In this document: one piece after another, positions 42,972 to 52,029 of the stretch
Position numbering within the stretch: the first letter of the stretch is position 1
Layout: the number at the start of each line of letters is the position of its first letter
Source: Mycobacterium sp.
Lineage (GTDB): Bacteria > Actinomycetota > Actinomycetes > Mycobacteriales > Mycobacteriaceae
NCBI GenBank assembly: GCA_023264735.1
Contig: JAHFVD010000021.1
Coordinates: forward strand, 41,966-105,965
Direction: 5' to 3'
Length of the DNA stretch: 64,000 nucleotides
Notes under the pieces: generated by a model
Databases searched by the model: none
The model's input: only the letters and a program-made list of their open reading frames with translations
Told to the model about the DNA's origin: nothing
Position numbers and translations under genes: made by a program

Positions 42972-43436
42972 GTGACGTCGGCAGCAGAGCAGGTGCGGTG
43001 GGCCGTGGGCGTCGAGGGTCCGGTCGTGAGCCACGAGCTCGTCCGGGCCGACTTCATCCGTTATGCGGGCGCGTCGGGTGACTTCTTTCCGCTGCACACC
43101 GACGATGACTACGCCGAGGCTGCCGGCTTCGAGACGGTGTTTGCTCATGGCATGTACCTTGCCGGCCTGCTGGCCACCGCGGTCACCAACTGGGTCGGCA
43201 TCGGCTCTTTGCGCAGCTACCACGTGCGGTTCGTGTCGAAGGCATGGCCAGGCGATGTGTTGCGCAGCCGTCTGGAGGTCACCGATGTGCGCGCCGAAGG
43301 CATGGTGCTTCGGGTCGAAATAGATTGCCGGCTCGTCGATTCCGCTGGCCAAGTCAGGATCCGGGGAATGGCGATCGCCCACGTCAACGGTGATTGCGAC
43401 GCAACTCCCAGAACCGAGGAAGGAAGCCCCGCCTGA
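42972..43436 (+). CDS. MaoC-like (R)-hydratase
   Basis: 154 residues, single hotdog domain. The hydratase-2 motif D-x4-H is in GDFFPLHTDDDYA near residue 38 (preceded by FIRYAGASG), which carries the catalytic Asp and His, and FAHGMYLAGLLA follows. Hydrates a trans-enoyl-CoA. GTG 42972 with CAGGAA upstream; the frame extends to 42918 without a ribosome site. Starts a coupled operon MaoC-SDR-MaoC-like-ADH-P450. Confidence 0.85.
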   Translation: MTSAAEQVRWAVGVEGPVVSHELVRADFIRYAGASGDFFPLHTDDDYAEAAGFETVFAHGMYLAGLLATAVTNWVGIGSLRSYHVRFVSKAWPGDVLRSRLEVTDVRAEGMVLRVEIDCRLVDSAGQVRIRGMAIAHVNGDCDATPRTEEGSPA

Positions 43437-44227
43437 TGACGCCGACCATGGATAAGGCCTTCGATATGACGGGACGCAGTGCGATCGTGACCGGTGGTGG
43501 CACCGGGATCGGCCGCGCGACCGCAAAGCTTTTCGCTGAGCTTGGTGCCCGTGTCACCCTCGCGGGGCGAAAGGCCGACGCGCTCAACAGCGTTCGGGAC
43601 GAGATCGAGTCGGCCGGCGGCGCCGCCAACGCGGTTCCGACCGACCTCACACAACCGGACTCGCTCGCGGCCATGACCGACGATCACCTGTCCCGCTTTG
43701 GTGGCTGCGACGCCTTGATCAATTGTGCCGGCGGTTCCTATCTGCGCGAGGTCGAGGAGTGGGACATCGCGGGCTGGGACAACATGATCAACCTCAACCT
43801 GCGCGCGGTATGGCAGACCTGCCAGCGGATCGGACCTGTCATGGCCCAAGCGGGTGCCGGCGCCATCGTCAACGTGTCCTCCTATGCGGTGGTCAACTCG
43901 ATGGCCGAGGTCGCGCCCTACTCGGCGGCGAAGGCCGGTGTGGAGCACCTGACCGAGGTGCTCGCCTCGACGTGGGGTATGCACGGCGTGCGCGTGAACT
44001 GCGTTCGGGTCGGCTCCATCCTGTCGGAGGGTTACGTCCGGTCGCTCCTGCGTGCCGGGCGCGATCCCCATGCCATGGGGGCGGAGAAGAACGCTTTGAC
44101 CCGGGCGGGTCAACCGGAGGAGGTCGCGATGGTCATCGCGTTCCTGGCGAGCTCGGCCGCCTCCTATGTGACCGGCACCGTCGTCGGCTGCAACGGCGGC
44201 CGCGAACTGTATCGGCCACCTGCGTGA
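43436..44227 (+). CDS. Short-chain dehydrogenase/reductase
   Basis: 263 residues. TGGGTGIG at 19-26, NCAGG near 99, VNVSSYA near 145 (catalytic Ser), YSAAKAG near 162-168. Typical 3-hydroxyacyl-CoA or 2,4-dienoyl-CoA reductase-type SDR; the lack of a plain N-N-A-G (here NCAG) is a minor change. GGAAGG lies upstream; start and stop both overlap the neighbours (TGATG and GTGA). Confidence 0.88.
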   Translation: MTPTMDKAFDMTGRSAIVTGGGTGIGRATAKLFAELGARVTLAGRKADALNSVRDEIESAGGAANAVPTDLTQPDSLAAMTDDHLSRFGGCDALINCAGGSYLREVEEWDIAGWDNMINLNLRAVWQTCQRIGPVMAQAGAGAIVNVSSYAVVNSMAEVAPYSAAKAGVEHLTEVLASTWGMHGVRVNCVRVGSILSEGYVRSLLRAGRDPHAMGAEKNALTRAGQPEEVAMVIAFLASSAASYVTGTVVGCNGGRELYRPPA

Positions 44228-44814
44228 GCGCCGAATCGTCAGGGATCATCGATTCCCTGACCGTCGGCGTCAGCTGCGGTGAGCATGTGGTCGTCATCGA
44301 CCGCGCGCCGGTGCAGAATTTCGCTGGCGTCCTCGGTGACGCCAACCCGCTCTACCGGGACTCCCGAGCCGCGCGGGACGCCGGATTCGCCGACGTGCCG
44401 GCGCCGCCGACCTATCCGTTCGTCATGCTGCACTGGGGGATCCGCGACGAACTGCTCGATGAGCATGGCATCGAACCCGTTCCGAGCAACCCGTTCACCG
44501 GCGTCGCCGATCAACTCGGCCATGTCGGGCTGGTCATGGCGCAGATGATCGAGGAACTGGGTCCCGGCGTCGTGCTCCACGCCGAACAGGGCTTCGAGTA
44601 TCACCGGACGCCCGTCGTGGGTGACGTCCTGCGTGGTACCTCCGAGATCGTCGACGTGCACACCAAGTCTTCGCGCCACGGCGTTCTCACCTTCGTCGTC
44701 ATCGAAACGGTCTGGACCGACGTCGCCACCTCGGCTCGCGTTGTGACGACCCGCTTCACTGCCGTACATCAGCCTCGTAACAACACTGATTCGAAAGAAG
44801 GTTCGTCATCGTGA
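44224..44814 (+). CDS. MaoC-like dehydratase, FAS1 N-terminal type
   Basis: 196 residues. Hotdog domain related to the N-terminal dehydratase half of type I fatty-acid-synthase and HadA-like proteins: NFAGVLGDANPLYRDSRAAR near residue 28 and APPTYPFVM near 58. The catalytic D-x4-H motif of the other half is reduced (DANPLY), so it may need the MaoC at 42972 as a partner, as HadA does with HadB. GTGA overlap on the 5' side and again with the alcohol dehydrogenase. Confidence 0.8.
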   Translation: MSAESSGIIDSLTVGVSCGEHVVVIDRAPVQNFAGVLGDANPLYRDSRAARDAGFADVPAPPTYPFVMLHWGIRDELLDEHGIEPVPSNPFTGVADQLGHVGLVMAQMIEELGPGVVLHAEQGFEYHRTPVVGDVLRGTSEIVDVHTKSSRHGVLTFVVIETVWTDVATSARVVTTRFTAVHQPRNNTDSKEGSSS

Positions 44815-45929
44815 AAACGCGTGCAGCGGTTGTCCTTAGCGCCCCCGGCAAGTACGAGACCGTCGAGGTGGACCTCGACGATCCGCGGCCGAACGAGGTG
44901 CTGGTGAAGATGGTCGCCGCTGGTTTGTGCCACTCGGACGACCACGTGGCCACCGGCGACATTCCCGTTCCGGTCTTCCCGTTCGCCGGCGGGCATGAGG
45001 GTGCCGGTGTCGTCGTCGAGGTGGGCTCGGCCGTCACCGGGATCGAGCCCGGCGATCACGTGGTGTTCTCCTTCCTGCCGGGCTGTGGTCGATGCCGCTT
45101 CTGCGCCCGTGGGCAGCAGAACCTTTGTGACGATGGCGCCACGGTGTTGCTGGGCTCACGGATCGGTGACCCAACCAGCTTCCGTATGCACTTGGATGGA
45201 CAGCCTGTCGCGCAGATGTCCGGTGTCTCTGCGTTCGCCGAGCACAGTCTCGTGGACCAGAAATCGTGCGTGAAGATTCCGATGGATATCCCGCTCGAGA
45301 CGGCTTGTCTCACCGGTTGTGCGGTGGGCACAGGGTGGGGCTCGGCCGTGCACCTGGCCGACCTCTTTCCCGGAGACACGGCCATCGTCATGGGCATCGG
45401 GGGTATTGGCATCAATGCGGTCCAGGGCGCCAAACACAAGGGCGCGCTGAACGTGATCGCGGTGGACCCCGTCCCGTTCAAGCGGCACAAGGCCCTCGAA
45501 CTCGGTGCCACCCACGCCTGCGAATCGATGGAGGAGGCTGCGGAATTGGCGAGGTCGTTCACCAACGGCCAGGGCGCGGACGCCGCCATCATCACCACGG
45601 GCATCACCACCGGTGAGCATGTGGCGCAAGGGTTCGCTGCGATCCGCAAGGGTGGCACAACCGTGGTCACCGGTATGGGGCCGCTTACCGCCGTCGGTAT
45701 TCCGATCTCCCCTGCGGAGCTGACGTTGTTCCAAAAGCGGTTGCAGGGCGCACTTTTCGGAGGTTGTTCGCCGAGCGTGGACATTCTGCGACAGCTCGAG
45801 CTGTACCGTGGCGGACTGCTGCGGCTCGATGAGGAGATCACCAACACCTACACCCTCGACGAGGTCGCCAAGGGATACGAGGACATGCACGAGGGCCGCA
45901 ATCTGCGCGGCGTGGTGTTGTTCAACTGA
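44811..45929 (+). CDS. Zinc-dependent alcohol dehydrogenase, NDMA-dependent type
   Basis: 372 residues of the medium-chain dehydrogenase family. Catalytic zinc: CHSDDH and GHEGAG near residues 40-70; structural zinc: CGRCRFCARGQQNLC near 95-109; cofactor motif GIGGIG near 200. It resembles the group whose members use N,N-dimethyl-4-nitrosoaniline as an acceptor and sit with mycofactocin-related redox systems. No mycofactocin genes are seen in this window. GTG start overlaps the preceding stop. Confidence 0.88.
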   Translation: MKTRAAVVLSAPGKYETVEVDLDDPRPNEVLVKMVAAGLCHSDDHVATGDIPVPVFPFAGGHEGAGVVVEVGSAVTGIEPGDHVVFSFLPGCGRCRFCARGQQNLCDDGATVLLGSRIGDPTSFRMHLDGQPVAQMSGVSAFAEHSLVDQKSCVKIPMDIPLETACLTGCAVGTGWGSAVHLADLFPGDTAIVMGIGGIGINAVQGAKHKGALNVIAVDPVPFKRHKALELGATHACESMEEAAELARSFTNGQGADAAIITTGITTGEHVAQGFAAIRKGGTTVVTGMGPLTAVGIPISPAELTLFQKRLQGALFGGCSPSVDILRQLELYRGGLLRLDEEITNTYTLDEVAKGYEDMHEGRNLRGVVLFN

Positions 45930-45949
45930 TGGGCTGAACGGGAGTCATC

Positions 45950-47251
45950 ATGGCAGGCTTGCGGCCCGACGAGGCCGAATACAACCCGCTCTCAGCGGAG
46001 GCCCGATCCGACCCCGAACGCCAGTGGGGCGTATTGCGCCGGACGCAGGCCGTGCACCATTACGTGTTGCCGAAACACGAGCTAAAGAACATGTCGTCCA
46101 ACATGTTTGCGGCCGAACTGACGACGGAGTTCTGGACGGTTTTGAGGCTCGAGCAGGTCGAGGAGGTATTGGGCAATCCCCAGATGTTCTTGAGCTGCCA
46201 GGGGCCCGGACTCGACCGGATGGCTCCGGATCCTAACGGAGGGGTGCTCATTTTCGCCGACGGCAAGCAGCACCGCCGCCACCGGCAGATCGCCTCGAAG
46301 GCGTTCACCCCCCGCGCGGTCGAGCGGTTGTTGCCGCAGATCCAGCAGTCGGTGGATGACCTCATCGACGCCCAGGCGGCGGGCGGGCGGATGGAGCTCA
46401 TGCAGGACTTCGGGGTTCCGCTGGCGATGGACACCATCCTCCACATCATGGGACTCCCACCAGGGATGGCCGATGACTTCCATCGGTGGGGCGGGGCGAT
46501 TACGAACGGTCTCGGGGGTGAGCTCGAGGCGATCGAGAGCGGTGGGCAGGCCCTGGTCGAGATGTTCGCCTATCTGCAATCACTCATCGACACCGTCAGA
46601 TCGGGGGAGTCACGCGCCGACGAACGTCTGGATGCCGGGGTGCTCGCCGGGTTGGTTCGCGCCGAGCACGAGGGTTCGCAGCTTACGGACTACGAGGTCT
46701 GCCAGATCGCGATGCAGATTGTTGTCGCCGGATACGAGACGACCAGCACAGCGCTGCTCAACGGTGTGCACGCGCTATGCACGCATCCCGCGCAGCGGGA
46801 GCTGTTCGTCAATGCTGATTCCGACGGTGTTGCGCTCGCGATCGAGGAGGTCCTGCGTTTCGTGGGGCCACAGGCGGGGTTGTTCCGAACGGCCTTGGCC
46901 GACACCAAAATCGGTGGATGCCCTATTCCGAAGGACGGGAAGGTTCGAGTGGCCTTCGCGTCGGCGAACCTCGACGAGACCGTATACGACAACGCCAGTG
47001 AGTTCCACATCGACAGGAATCCGGCGGAGGTGCGTCGGCACGTGGCATTCGGACGAGGACCTCACGTCTGCATCGGCGCCGCGCTGGCCCGCGCCGAGCT
47101 GCGCATCGCGCTGTCCACGCTGTTTCGCAGGCTGCCGGATCTCGACCTGGACCCCGACGGGAAGGCGGTTCGCAACAACTCCCGGCTGACTATCACGGGG
47201 TTTCAGGCGCTTGATGTCTGTTGGAGCCCTGACTCGGTGCGGGGCCGATAG
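45950..47251 (+). CDS. Cytochrome P450
   Basis: 433 residues. Heme Cys C374 in FGRGPHVCIG, I-helix AGYETTS, K-helix EEVLR. Closely similar in layout and many blocks to the P450 at 16115 (for example LLPQIQ, FHRWGGAI/FRRWGNAI, ALARAELRI), so both are members of one family doing related chemistry. Starts 20 bases after the alcohol dehydrogenase stop and is probably in the same transcript. Confidence 0.9.
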   Translation: MAGLRPDEAEYNPLSAEARSDPERQWGVLRRTQAVHHYVLPKHELKNMSSNMFAAELTTEFWTVLRLEQVEEVLGNPQMFLSCQGPGLDRMAPDPNGGVLIFADGKQHRRHRQIASKAFTPRAVERLLPQIQQSVDDLIDAQAAGGRMELMQDFGVPLAMDTILHIMGLPPGMADDFHRWGGAITNGLGGELEAIESGGQALVEMFAYLQSLIDTVRSGESRADERLDAGVLAGLVRAEHEGSQLTDYEVCQIAMQIVVAGYETTSTALLNGVHALCTHPAQRELFVNADSDGVALAIEEVLRFVGPQAGLFRTALADTKIGGCPIPKDGKVRVAFASANLDETVYDNASEFHIDRNPAEVRRHVAFGRGPHVCIGAALARAELRIALSTLFRRLPDLDLDPDGKAVRNNSRLTITGFQALDVCWSPDSVRGR

Positions 47252-47323
47252 CATCCTGCGGCAACGGATTTGACTAGTCATGAGGATGATTGATGGCGAT
47301 CTCTGACGTTGTCAGGCAACCGG

Positions 47324-47509
47324 ATGCCATTGATAGGTCGGCCGGTCGAGGCGTGGCGCATGTGCCCGGCGAATCTGGCGTCGGGGTTTCTGCTGCTCGG
47401 CGACATGGTGGTCTTCGCGGCCCGCCCGGTGTGGTTGGAACTGCACGGGGTACTTGTCGAGGCAGCCGGACTCACCCGCACCGAGGAGGCGCAAGCGGGT
47501 CACGCGTGA
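47324..47509 (+). CDS. Possible small protein after the P450 gene
   Basis: 61 residues with a hydrophobic middle (ASGFLLLGDMVVFAARPVW). Third codon positions are mostly G/C, as in real genes here. There is no good ribosome site before ATG 47324. The ATG at 47293, with GAGGATG upstream, begins a different frame, so a frameshift or another start is possible. Lies between the P450 and the convergent TetR gene. Not recognised. Confidence 0.4.
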   Translation: MPLIGRPVEAWRMCPANLASGFLLLGDMVVFAARPVWLELHGVLVEAAGLTRTEEAQAGHA

Positions 47510-47515
47510 CGGCGC

Positions 47516-48175
47516 CTACTTCGCCGTCACGGCGCTGAGGGCCATTGCGCGAAGATGATCGCGCGCAGCCTTGGGCTCCCAACTCTCGGCTCGACGGTTG
47601 GAGATGGAGTTGATCATCGCGAGCAGCGCATGAACCGTGATCTCACACTGCAGCCTGGGCAGGTCGCGCCGCGCTCTGCCCAGTACATCGGTCCACACGC
47701 TCAGTTGGCGTCGATTTTCCGCCCGGAACTTCGCGGCCTCTTGCACGGGCAGATTCCCGCCCTCTGAGTTGACGATGCGGATCTTCTCCGGCTCCTCGAC
47801 GGCGAGCGTCACCTGGAGGTCGATCAGCTTCTCAAGTGCTTCCCAGGAGCCCGATTCCTCGCCGAGGATGGTCTCGATTCCCTCGCTGAAGCGTTCGTAG
47901 AGTTTCTCGTAGACCGATACGAGCAGCGCTTCCTTACTTGCGAAGTATCGGTAGATTGCCGGTCCAGTGATACCGGCCGCAAGGCCAATCTCGTTGATCG
48001 ACACCCGGTCGAAGCCGTTTTCGGCGAACAGCTGTGAGGCGACTTCGAGGATCAAGTCGCGCCGCTTTTCGCCGCGCAGCGTCTGCGCCCCTCGGCCAGG
48101 ACCTAGCTCCGGTACGGACTGCTTGGCGCCCCGTTGCATGTCAGCGCGCCATCGAGCGTACGGTGCCAAAACCAT
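47516..48175 (-). CDS. TetR-family transcriptional regulator
   Basis: 219 residues. HTH near residues 35-80 (RRDLILEVASQLFAENGF, recognition region ITGPAIYRYFASKEAL). The C-terminal domain is all-helical and ends SAVTAK. A 21-base element closely related to the shared promoter element of the island lies 58 bases upstream (48233-48253), which makes this gene the best candidate to be its regulator (inference). ATG 48139 is a later possible start. Convergent with the P450 operon. Confidence 0.85.
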   Translation of the reverse strand: MVLAPYARWRADMQRGAKQSVPELGPGRGAQTLRGEKRRDLILEVASQLFAENGFDRVSINEIGLAAGITGPAIYRYFASKEALLVSVYEKLYERFSEGIETILGEESGSWEALEKLIDLQVTLAVEEPEKIRIVNSEGGNLPVQEAAKFRAENRRQLSVWTDVLGRARRDLPRLQCEITVHALLAMINSISNRRAESWEPKAARDHLRAMALSAVTAK

Positions 48176-48232
48176 TCGAATGGGGTCGGCCAGACAAGCT
48201 GGACCGCGGCAAGGGGGCGGAAGACATCATCT

Positions 48233-48253
48233 ACTAACTGTAAACTAAGTTTT
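48233..48253. promoter_or_regulatory. Related AT-rich element upstream of a TetR gene
   Basis: ACTAACTGTAAACTAAGTTTT is 21 bases; against the shared element (positions 11986-12006) 16 of 21 match. Here it would be an autoregulatory operator of the TetR gene starting at 48175 (minus). Confidence 0.55.
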
Positions 48254-48299
48254 GCGCGCGGTAGGTGACTCCTGCGCCGGTCGGACGTGGTGGCCGGCT

Positions 48300-49046
48300 C
48301 TAATCAACATCCCCCGCTCTAGGTTCGGACATCACGTGTGAGGTTGTCAGGGCGACGGTTTTCTGGCGCTCGATGGCTCGAAGGACGACGAACGAATTGA
48401 CCAGATACCACGAGCAGAACGCCACCATCGCCATGTAGAACGACAGGAGCCCGTCCCATGCGAACGGCCCGCTCTTGAACAAGGCGTTGATACTGCATGA
48501 GAAGAACGACAGACCCACCCAGATATTGACGTAGGCGGACCACCGGGGGAGTACCGGCTTCTCACTGCGGTCGCGCAACACGATCACCGCGAACACGAAC
48601 GCCTGCAGGATGGCCGTACCGGTGAGGCCGATGAAGGGAAGCCAGGCAAGGTCGTTGAGAAGCTGGATGCTTTCGGCTGAACGATCGGCGCGAAATGCCG
48701 CGACTTCCCAAATCAGAAGGCAAAGCAGAAACTCCAAAACCAGGTTGACCCCGAGGATGAGCTGGGTGAGAACCAGGACGGTAGAGCGTGGCTTTGCCCT
48801 GTTCAGTTGCATCGTGACCGCCGCGACCCATGGCCCGGTCAGAGTCGCGCCGGCCATGCAAACGATCATGCCGATGATGATGCGGACCTGATGCTCGCGA
48901 TAGAACGCAGCGACTGCTTCGGCGCTCGCGCTGGGTCGCGGCGGCGGGATGAAGCCGGCAATCAGCCAAAAGCCGGTCAAGAAGACCACGACGCAGATGT
49001 AACCTGCTCGGGCGCACCACTTTTCGGCGACGTAATCGAAATGCAT
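48300..49046 (-). CDS. Multi-pass membrane protein, paralogue of the protein at 34648
   Basis: 248 residues, about six hydrophobic segments. Carries the same landmarks as the 34648 protein: IPPPRPSASAEAVAAFYREH after the first segment and GPFAWDGLLSFY near 200. ATG 49046 has AAGGGGG upstream; the frame runs to 49067. Stands alone between a TetR gene and the amidohydrolase, with an AT-rich promoter containing the palindrome at 49121. Function unknown. Confidence 0.75.
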   Translation of the reverse strand: MHFDYVAEKWCARAGYICVVVFLTGFWLIAGFIPPPRPSASAEAVAAFYREHQVRIIIGMIVCMAGATLTGPWVAAVTMQLNRAKPRSTVLVLTQLILGVNLVLEFLLCLLIWEVAAFRADRSAESIQLLNDLAWLPFIGLTGTAILQAFVFAVIVLRDRSEKPVLPRWSAYVNIWVGLSFFSCSINALFKSGPFAWDGLLSFYMAMVAFCSWYLVNSFVVLRAIERQKTVALTTSHVMSEPRAGDVD

Positions 49047-49120
49047 GAGCGACCCCCTTGGCGGCACGATGGGGAACTGGCGCCTACCCCACGTCGATGA
49101 CTGCGGTGGCGATCTCGACC

Positions 49121-49134
49121 GTAACAGTTATTAC
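49121..49134. promoter_or_regulatory. Palindrome upstream of the membrane protein at 48300
   Basis: GTAA-N6-TTAC with an inner perfect TAACAGTTA (49122-49130). It lies about 75 bases before the ATG at 49046 and suits a dimeric regulator. Confidence 0.4.
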
Positions 49135-49407
49135 TCCCTCATTAAAGTAAAACTCCCATGCTTCCGGCCCGGGCGGTGCAGGTCAGTCGAGCGCGGGGCC
49201 GGCCCGGGAACTTGCTAGCTGGCCACTGTGGCGCTGTGGATATGTGCGACAGATACACCAACATCCACTTTGAACAGGGACAATGCGGCGAGTTGCGGGC
49301 ACCGCCGGGGTCCTTGAGCGGTCGCGGGCGACCGGCCGCTTGAGGTTGGTTGGCCTAGACCGTCGAACGTGTGACGGGACCACCGCGGAGGGCTTGCGCC
49401 AGTACAG

Positions 49408-49431
49408 TAACTTAGCGTAAATTAACTTTTG
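49408..49431 (+). promoter_or_regulatory. Shared 24-bp AT-rich element, copy 3 (amidohydrolase)
   Basis: Core ACTTAGCGTAAATTAACT; one base different from copy 1 over 24 bases. It stands 91 bases before the amidohydrolase ATG. Confidence 0.65.
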
Positions 49432-49522
49432 TGGGAGCCCCGGTCGATGGGTTCGATCGGGCGGACAAGAGACCGGCGCCTGCGGGATCTATGCGTACCA
49501 GCAAACAAGGATGGATGTGAAC

Positions 49523-51244
49523 ATGGCTGACTTCGATGTCGTCATCAAGGGCGGGATGATCGTTGACGGGACTGGCGCGCCGCGTTATCGCAACGATATT
49601 GCCATTCGCGATGGACGCATTGTCGAGATCGGCAAGGTAGACGCGTCCCGTGGCGCCAAGGTAATCGATGCCAACGGCTACATCGTGGCGCCGGGATTCA
49701 TCGACGTGCACACTCACTACGACGCCCAGATTTACTGGGACCCTTACTGCACCATGTCGGGTTGGCACGGGGTGACTTCGGTAGTGATCGGCAACTGCGG
49801 ATTCGGCTTTGCGCCGTGTGCCCCCGACCAGCGGGACCGGGCCATGAAGAGCATGACACGGGTGGAGGCGATTCCGCTGGCGTCGATGGAGCAAGCGTTG
49901 CCGTGGGACTGGGTCAGCTACCCCGAATTCCTGGACAGCCTCGACCGGATTCCGAAGTCCGTCAACGTGTTGCCGTTCGTTCCGCTCGGGCCGATGTTGT
50001 TGTGGGTTCAGGGCTGGGAAGACGCCAAGTCGGGCAAGGAGCCCACCCCCGAGCAGCTCTCACAGCTGACGAAGCTGATGCACGAAGCGCTCGACGCGGG
50101 TGGCTGTGGTTGGTCGGCGCAGCGGCTCCCACCCGAGGGCGGCAACGCCACCCAACGCGACTTCGATGGCACCCCGATGCCCACCGACTGCATGTCGAAC
50201 GCCACGGCGCTCGAGATGGCAAAAATTCTCGGTGAGCGCAACGACGGCTTTATGATGATGACCCTCAACACCGGTGACCCCAAGGCCGATTGGGCGCACC
50301 AGGAGGAACTGTGCGAGGTGTCGGGCCGCCCGCTGATCTACAACGCCATCGCGGTCAACGACGACAAGCCCAACCGGCACCGCCGTCAGCTGGCCTGGCT
50401 CGAAGAGTGCCGGAAGAAGGGCCTACTGGTTTTGGGCCAAGGCATCACCGTCGGTACGTTCACGATCTTCACCTTCGTCGATTGGAACCTGTTCGACGAC
50501 TCCCAGGACTGGGCGGACGCGACCTGCGGCAGCCACGAGGAGAAGCTGGCCAAACTCGCTGACCCGGCCCGTCGGCCCGGCCTGATCGAAGGCAGCAAGA
50601 TCGTCGAGCGCGCGCAGACGGTCAGCTCGTTCCGCGATATCACTGTGATGAAGCCGATCTCCGAACAGACCCAGCAGTACAAGAGCAAAACCTTGGGCGA
50701 AATCGCCGACGACCGCGGCTGCCACCCCGTCGAAGCGATGCTCGACATCGCGGTCGCCGACAACCTGGGGACCGAGTTCTATTTCGAGCCCAAGCAGTCT
50801 CCCGAGCTGCTCAGCGAGCTGCTGAACTACCCGTATCTCGTGTACGGCGTATCGGACGGTGGAGCACACACCAAGTTCGCCACTATCGGCCGCTATCCCA
50901 CCGAGACGATTGCCAAGCACGTTCGTGAACTCGGATTGATCGATCTGGAGCAGGCGCATTGGCACCTATCGGGTCTGCCGGCATTCGTGACCGGGATGGA
51001 CGACCGGGGCATCCTGCGCCGCGGCTGCGCTGCCGACATCGTGATCTATGACTACGACAACCTCGATGCACTGCCATCGGAGGTCGTTCACGATCTGCCA
51101 GGCGACGAGTGGCGTCGCATCCAGCGGGCGAAGGGATACAAGTACGTCTTAGTCAACGGTCAGGTAACGCTCCAGGACGACGAGCTGACCGACGTCCCTG
51201 CCGGCGAACTGCTCCGTAACGGTAAGGCTGCCGACTCACGGTGA
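49523..51244 (+). CDS. Amidohydrolase-superfamily protein (D-aminoacylase-like)
   Basis: 573 residues. Metal-dependent hydrolase: N-terminal composite domain with VIKGGMIVDGTG, metal motif DVHTHYD (H63, H65), VIGNCGFGFAPC near 92 as in N-acyl-D-amino-acid deacylases, and YGVSDGGAHTKF near 444 (a later metal ligand region). Closest characterised relatives cleave amides of D-amino acids, but in this island the substrate may be another amide, lactam or lactone. ATG 49523 with AAGGATGG upstream is preferred over ATG 49511. Single-gene unit behind the shared element. Confidence 0.87.
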   Translation: MADFDVVIKGGMIVDGTGAPRYRNDIAIRDGRIVEIGKVDASRGAKVIDANGYIVAPGFIDVHTHYDAQIYWDPYCTMSGWHGVTSVVIGNCGFGFAPCAPDQRDRAMKSMTRVEAIPLASMEQALPWDWVSYPEFLDSLDRIPKSVNVLPFVPLGPMLLWVQGWEDAKSGKEPTPEQLSQLTKLMHEALDAGGCGWSAQRLPPEGGNATQRDFDGTPMPTDCMSNATALEMAKILGERNDGFMMMTLNTGDPKADWAHQEELCEVSGRPLIYNAIAVNDDKPNRHRRQLAWLEECRKKGLLVLGQGITVGTFTIFTFVDWNLFDDSQDWADATCGSHEEKLAKLADPARRPGLIEGSKIVERAQTVSSFRDITVMKPISEQTQQYKSKTLGEIADDRGCHPVEAMLDIAVADNLGTEFYFEPKQSPELLSELLNYPYLVYGVSDGGAHTKFATIGRYPTETIAKHVRELGLIDLEQAHWHLSGLPAFVTGMDDRGILRRGCAADIVIYDYDNLDALPSEVVHDLPGDEWRRIQRAKGYKYVLVNGQVTLQDDELTDVPAGELLRNGKAADSR

Positions 51245-51909
51245 CCCGGTGGAAGGTGTACCGCCGACTCGGTCCACCCGAATGTCGTCTGGGTAGGTGA
51301 AATCACCTTGCATGCAATCTATTTGGAGCAGACGCATGATTCCGGGGTAGTGCGATTGCACGGAATTACTTCGCCTTGAACCAATTGCTCTCCCTCGGGC
51401 CGCGCGGTGCGCAGGCGTTCATCACTGGGCGACGGCGCCATTCGCCTGGTATGAGCAACCCGTCGGACTTTGCTGGGTTTATCTACCGGGCGCACGATAG
51501 ACAACGTGTAGCGGCGGTGCTACGCTGCCGGGACAGGTGCGGGGAGCGGTATCAATTCGGTCGGTGCCACATATGCGAAAGGTCGCCGTGTGATCGTCAG
51601 CTACCTGAAGCAGGAAGGCATCACCGTGACCTCAGCGGTGAAAAAAGAAGAGCTGTTCGCCACTGTCGAGGTTGCTACTCGTCGCGAATTCGAGCGAGTT
51701 ATCGGTTTTCCGCCGGCGTGTTGGCTGGGCGCCACAGCGGCCCGACATCCCCCCTTGACGATACGGTCCCGACGAGTCACACTCACACCGTGACTGAAAG
51801 TGCGATTTGCAGATAGCCACCAAGGCGGCCTCCGCGCCAACCGGCCGGGACGCGAGTCGCGGCCGAAAGGAAAATCCGCCACAAACCTCCACGGAAGGAG
51901 ACGACAACG

Positions 51910-52029
51910 ATGTCCGCTCAGCCAGTTGGGACGCGCCGAAGGGGTGGCTGCCGCAATCCTGCAGTTGTCATCGCATCAACGCGCTCACTGAAGGATTCGA
52001 CTAGGTGGTGCTTCACCGAGTCCTACTGA
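51910..52029 (+). CDS. Possible 39-residue peptide
   Basis: ATG with GGAAGGAG 10-17 bases upstream, then a basic, Arg-rich frame ending CFTESY. The ribosome site is stronger than for most genes in the window, but the product is not recognised. It could be the surviving start of a broken gene. Confidence 0.25.
   Translation: MSAQPVGTRRRGGCRNPAVVIASTRSLKDSTRWCFTESY

Larger units (their letters stand above)
49047..49522. other. 476-base divergent intergenic region
   Basis: Between the membrane protein (minus) and the amidohydrolase (plus). Contains the palindrome at 49121-49134 and the shared element at 49408-49431. Short frames seen here (for example 49158-49343) have no ribosome site or recognisable product. 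Confidence 0.6.

Noticed and set aside
51376..51816. 146-codon plus frame and the overlapping frame at 51590
   Set aside because: Composition is Arg/Cys-rich as in out-of-frame reading of GC-rich DNA, ribosome sites are poor and no domain is visible.
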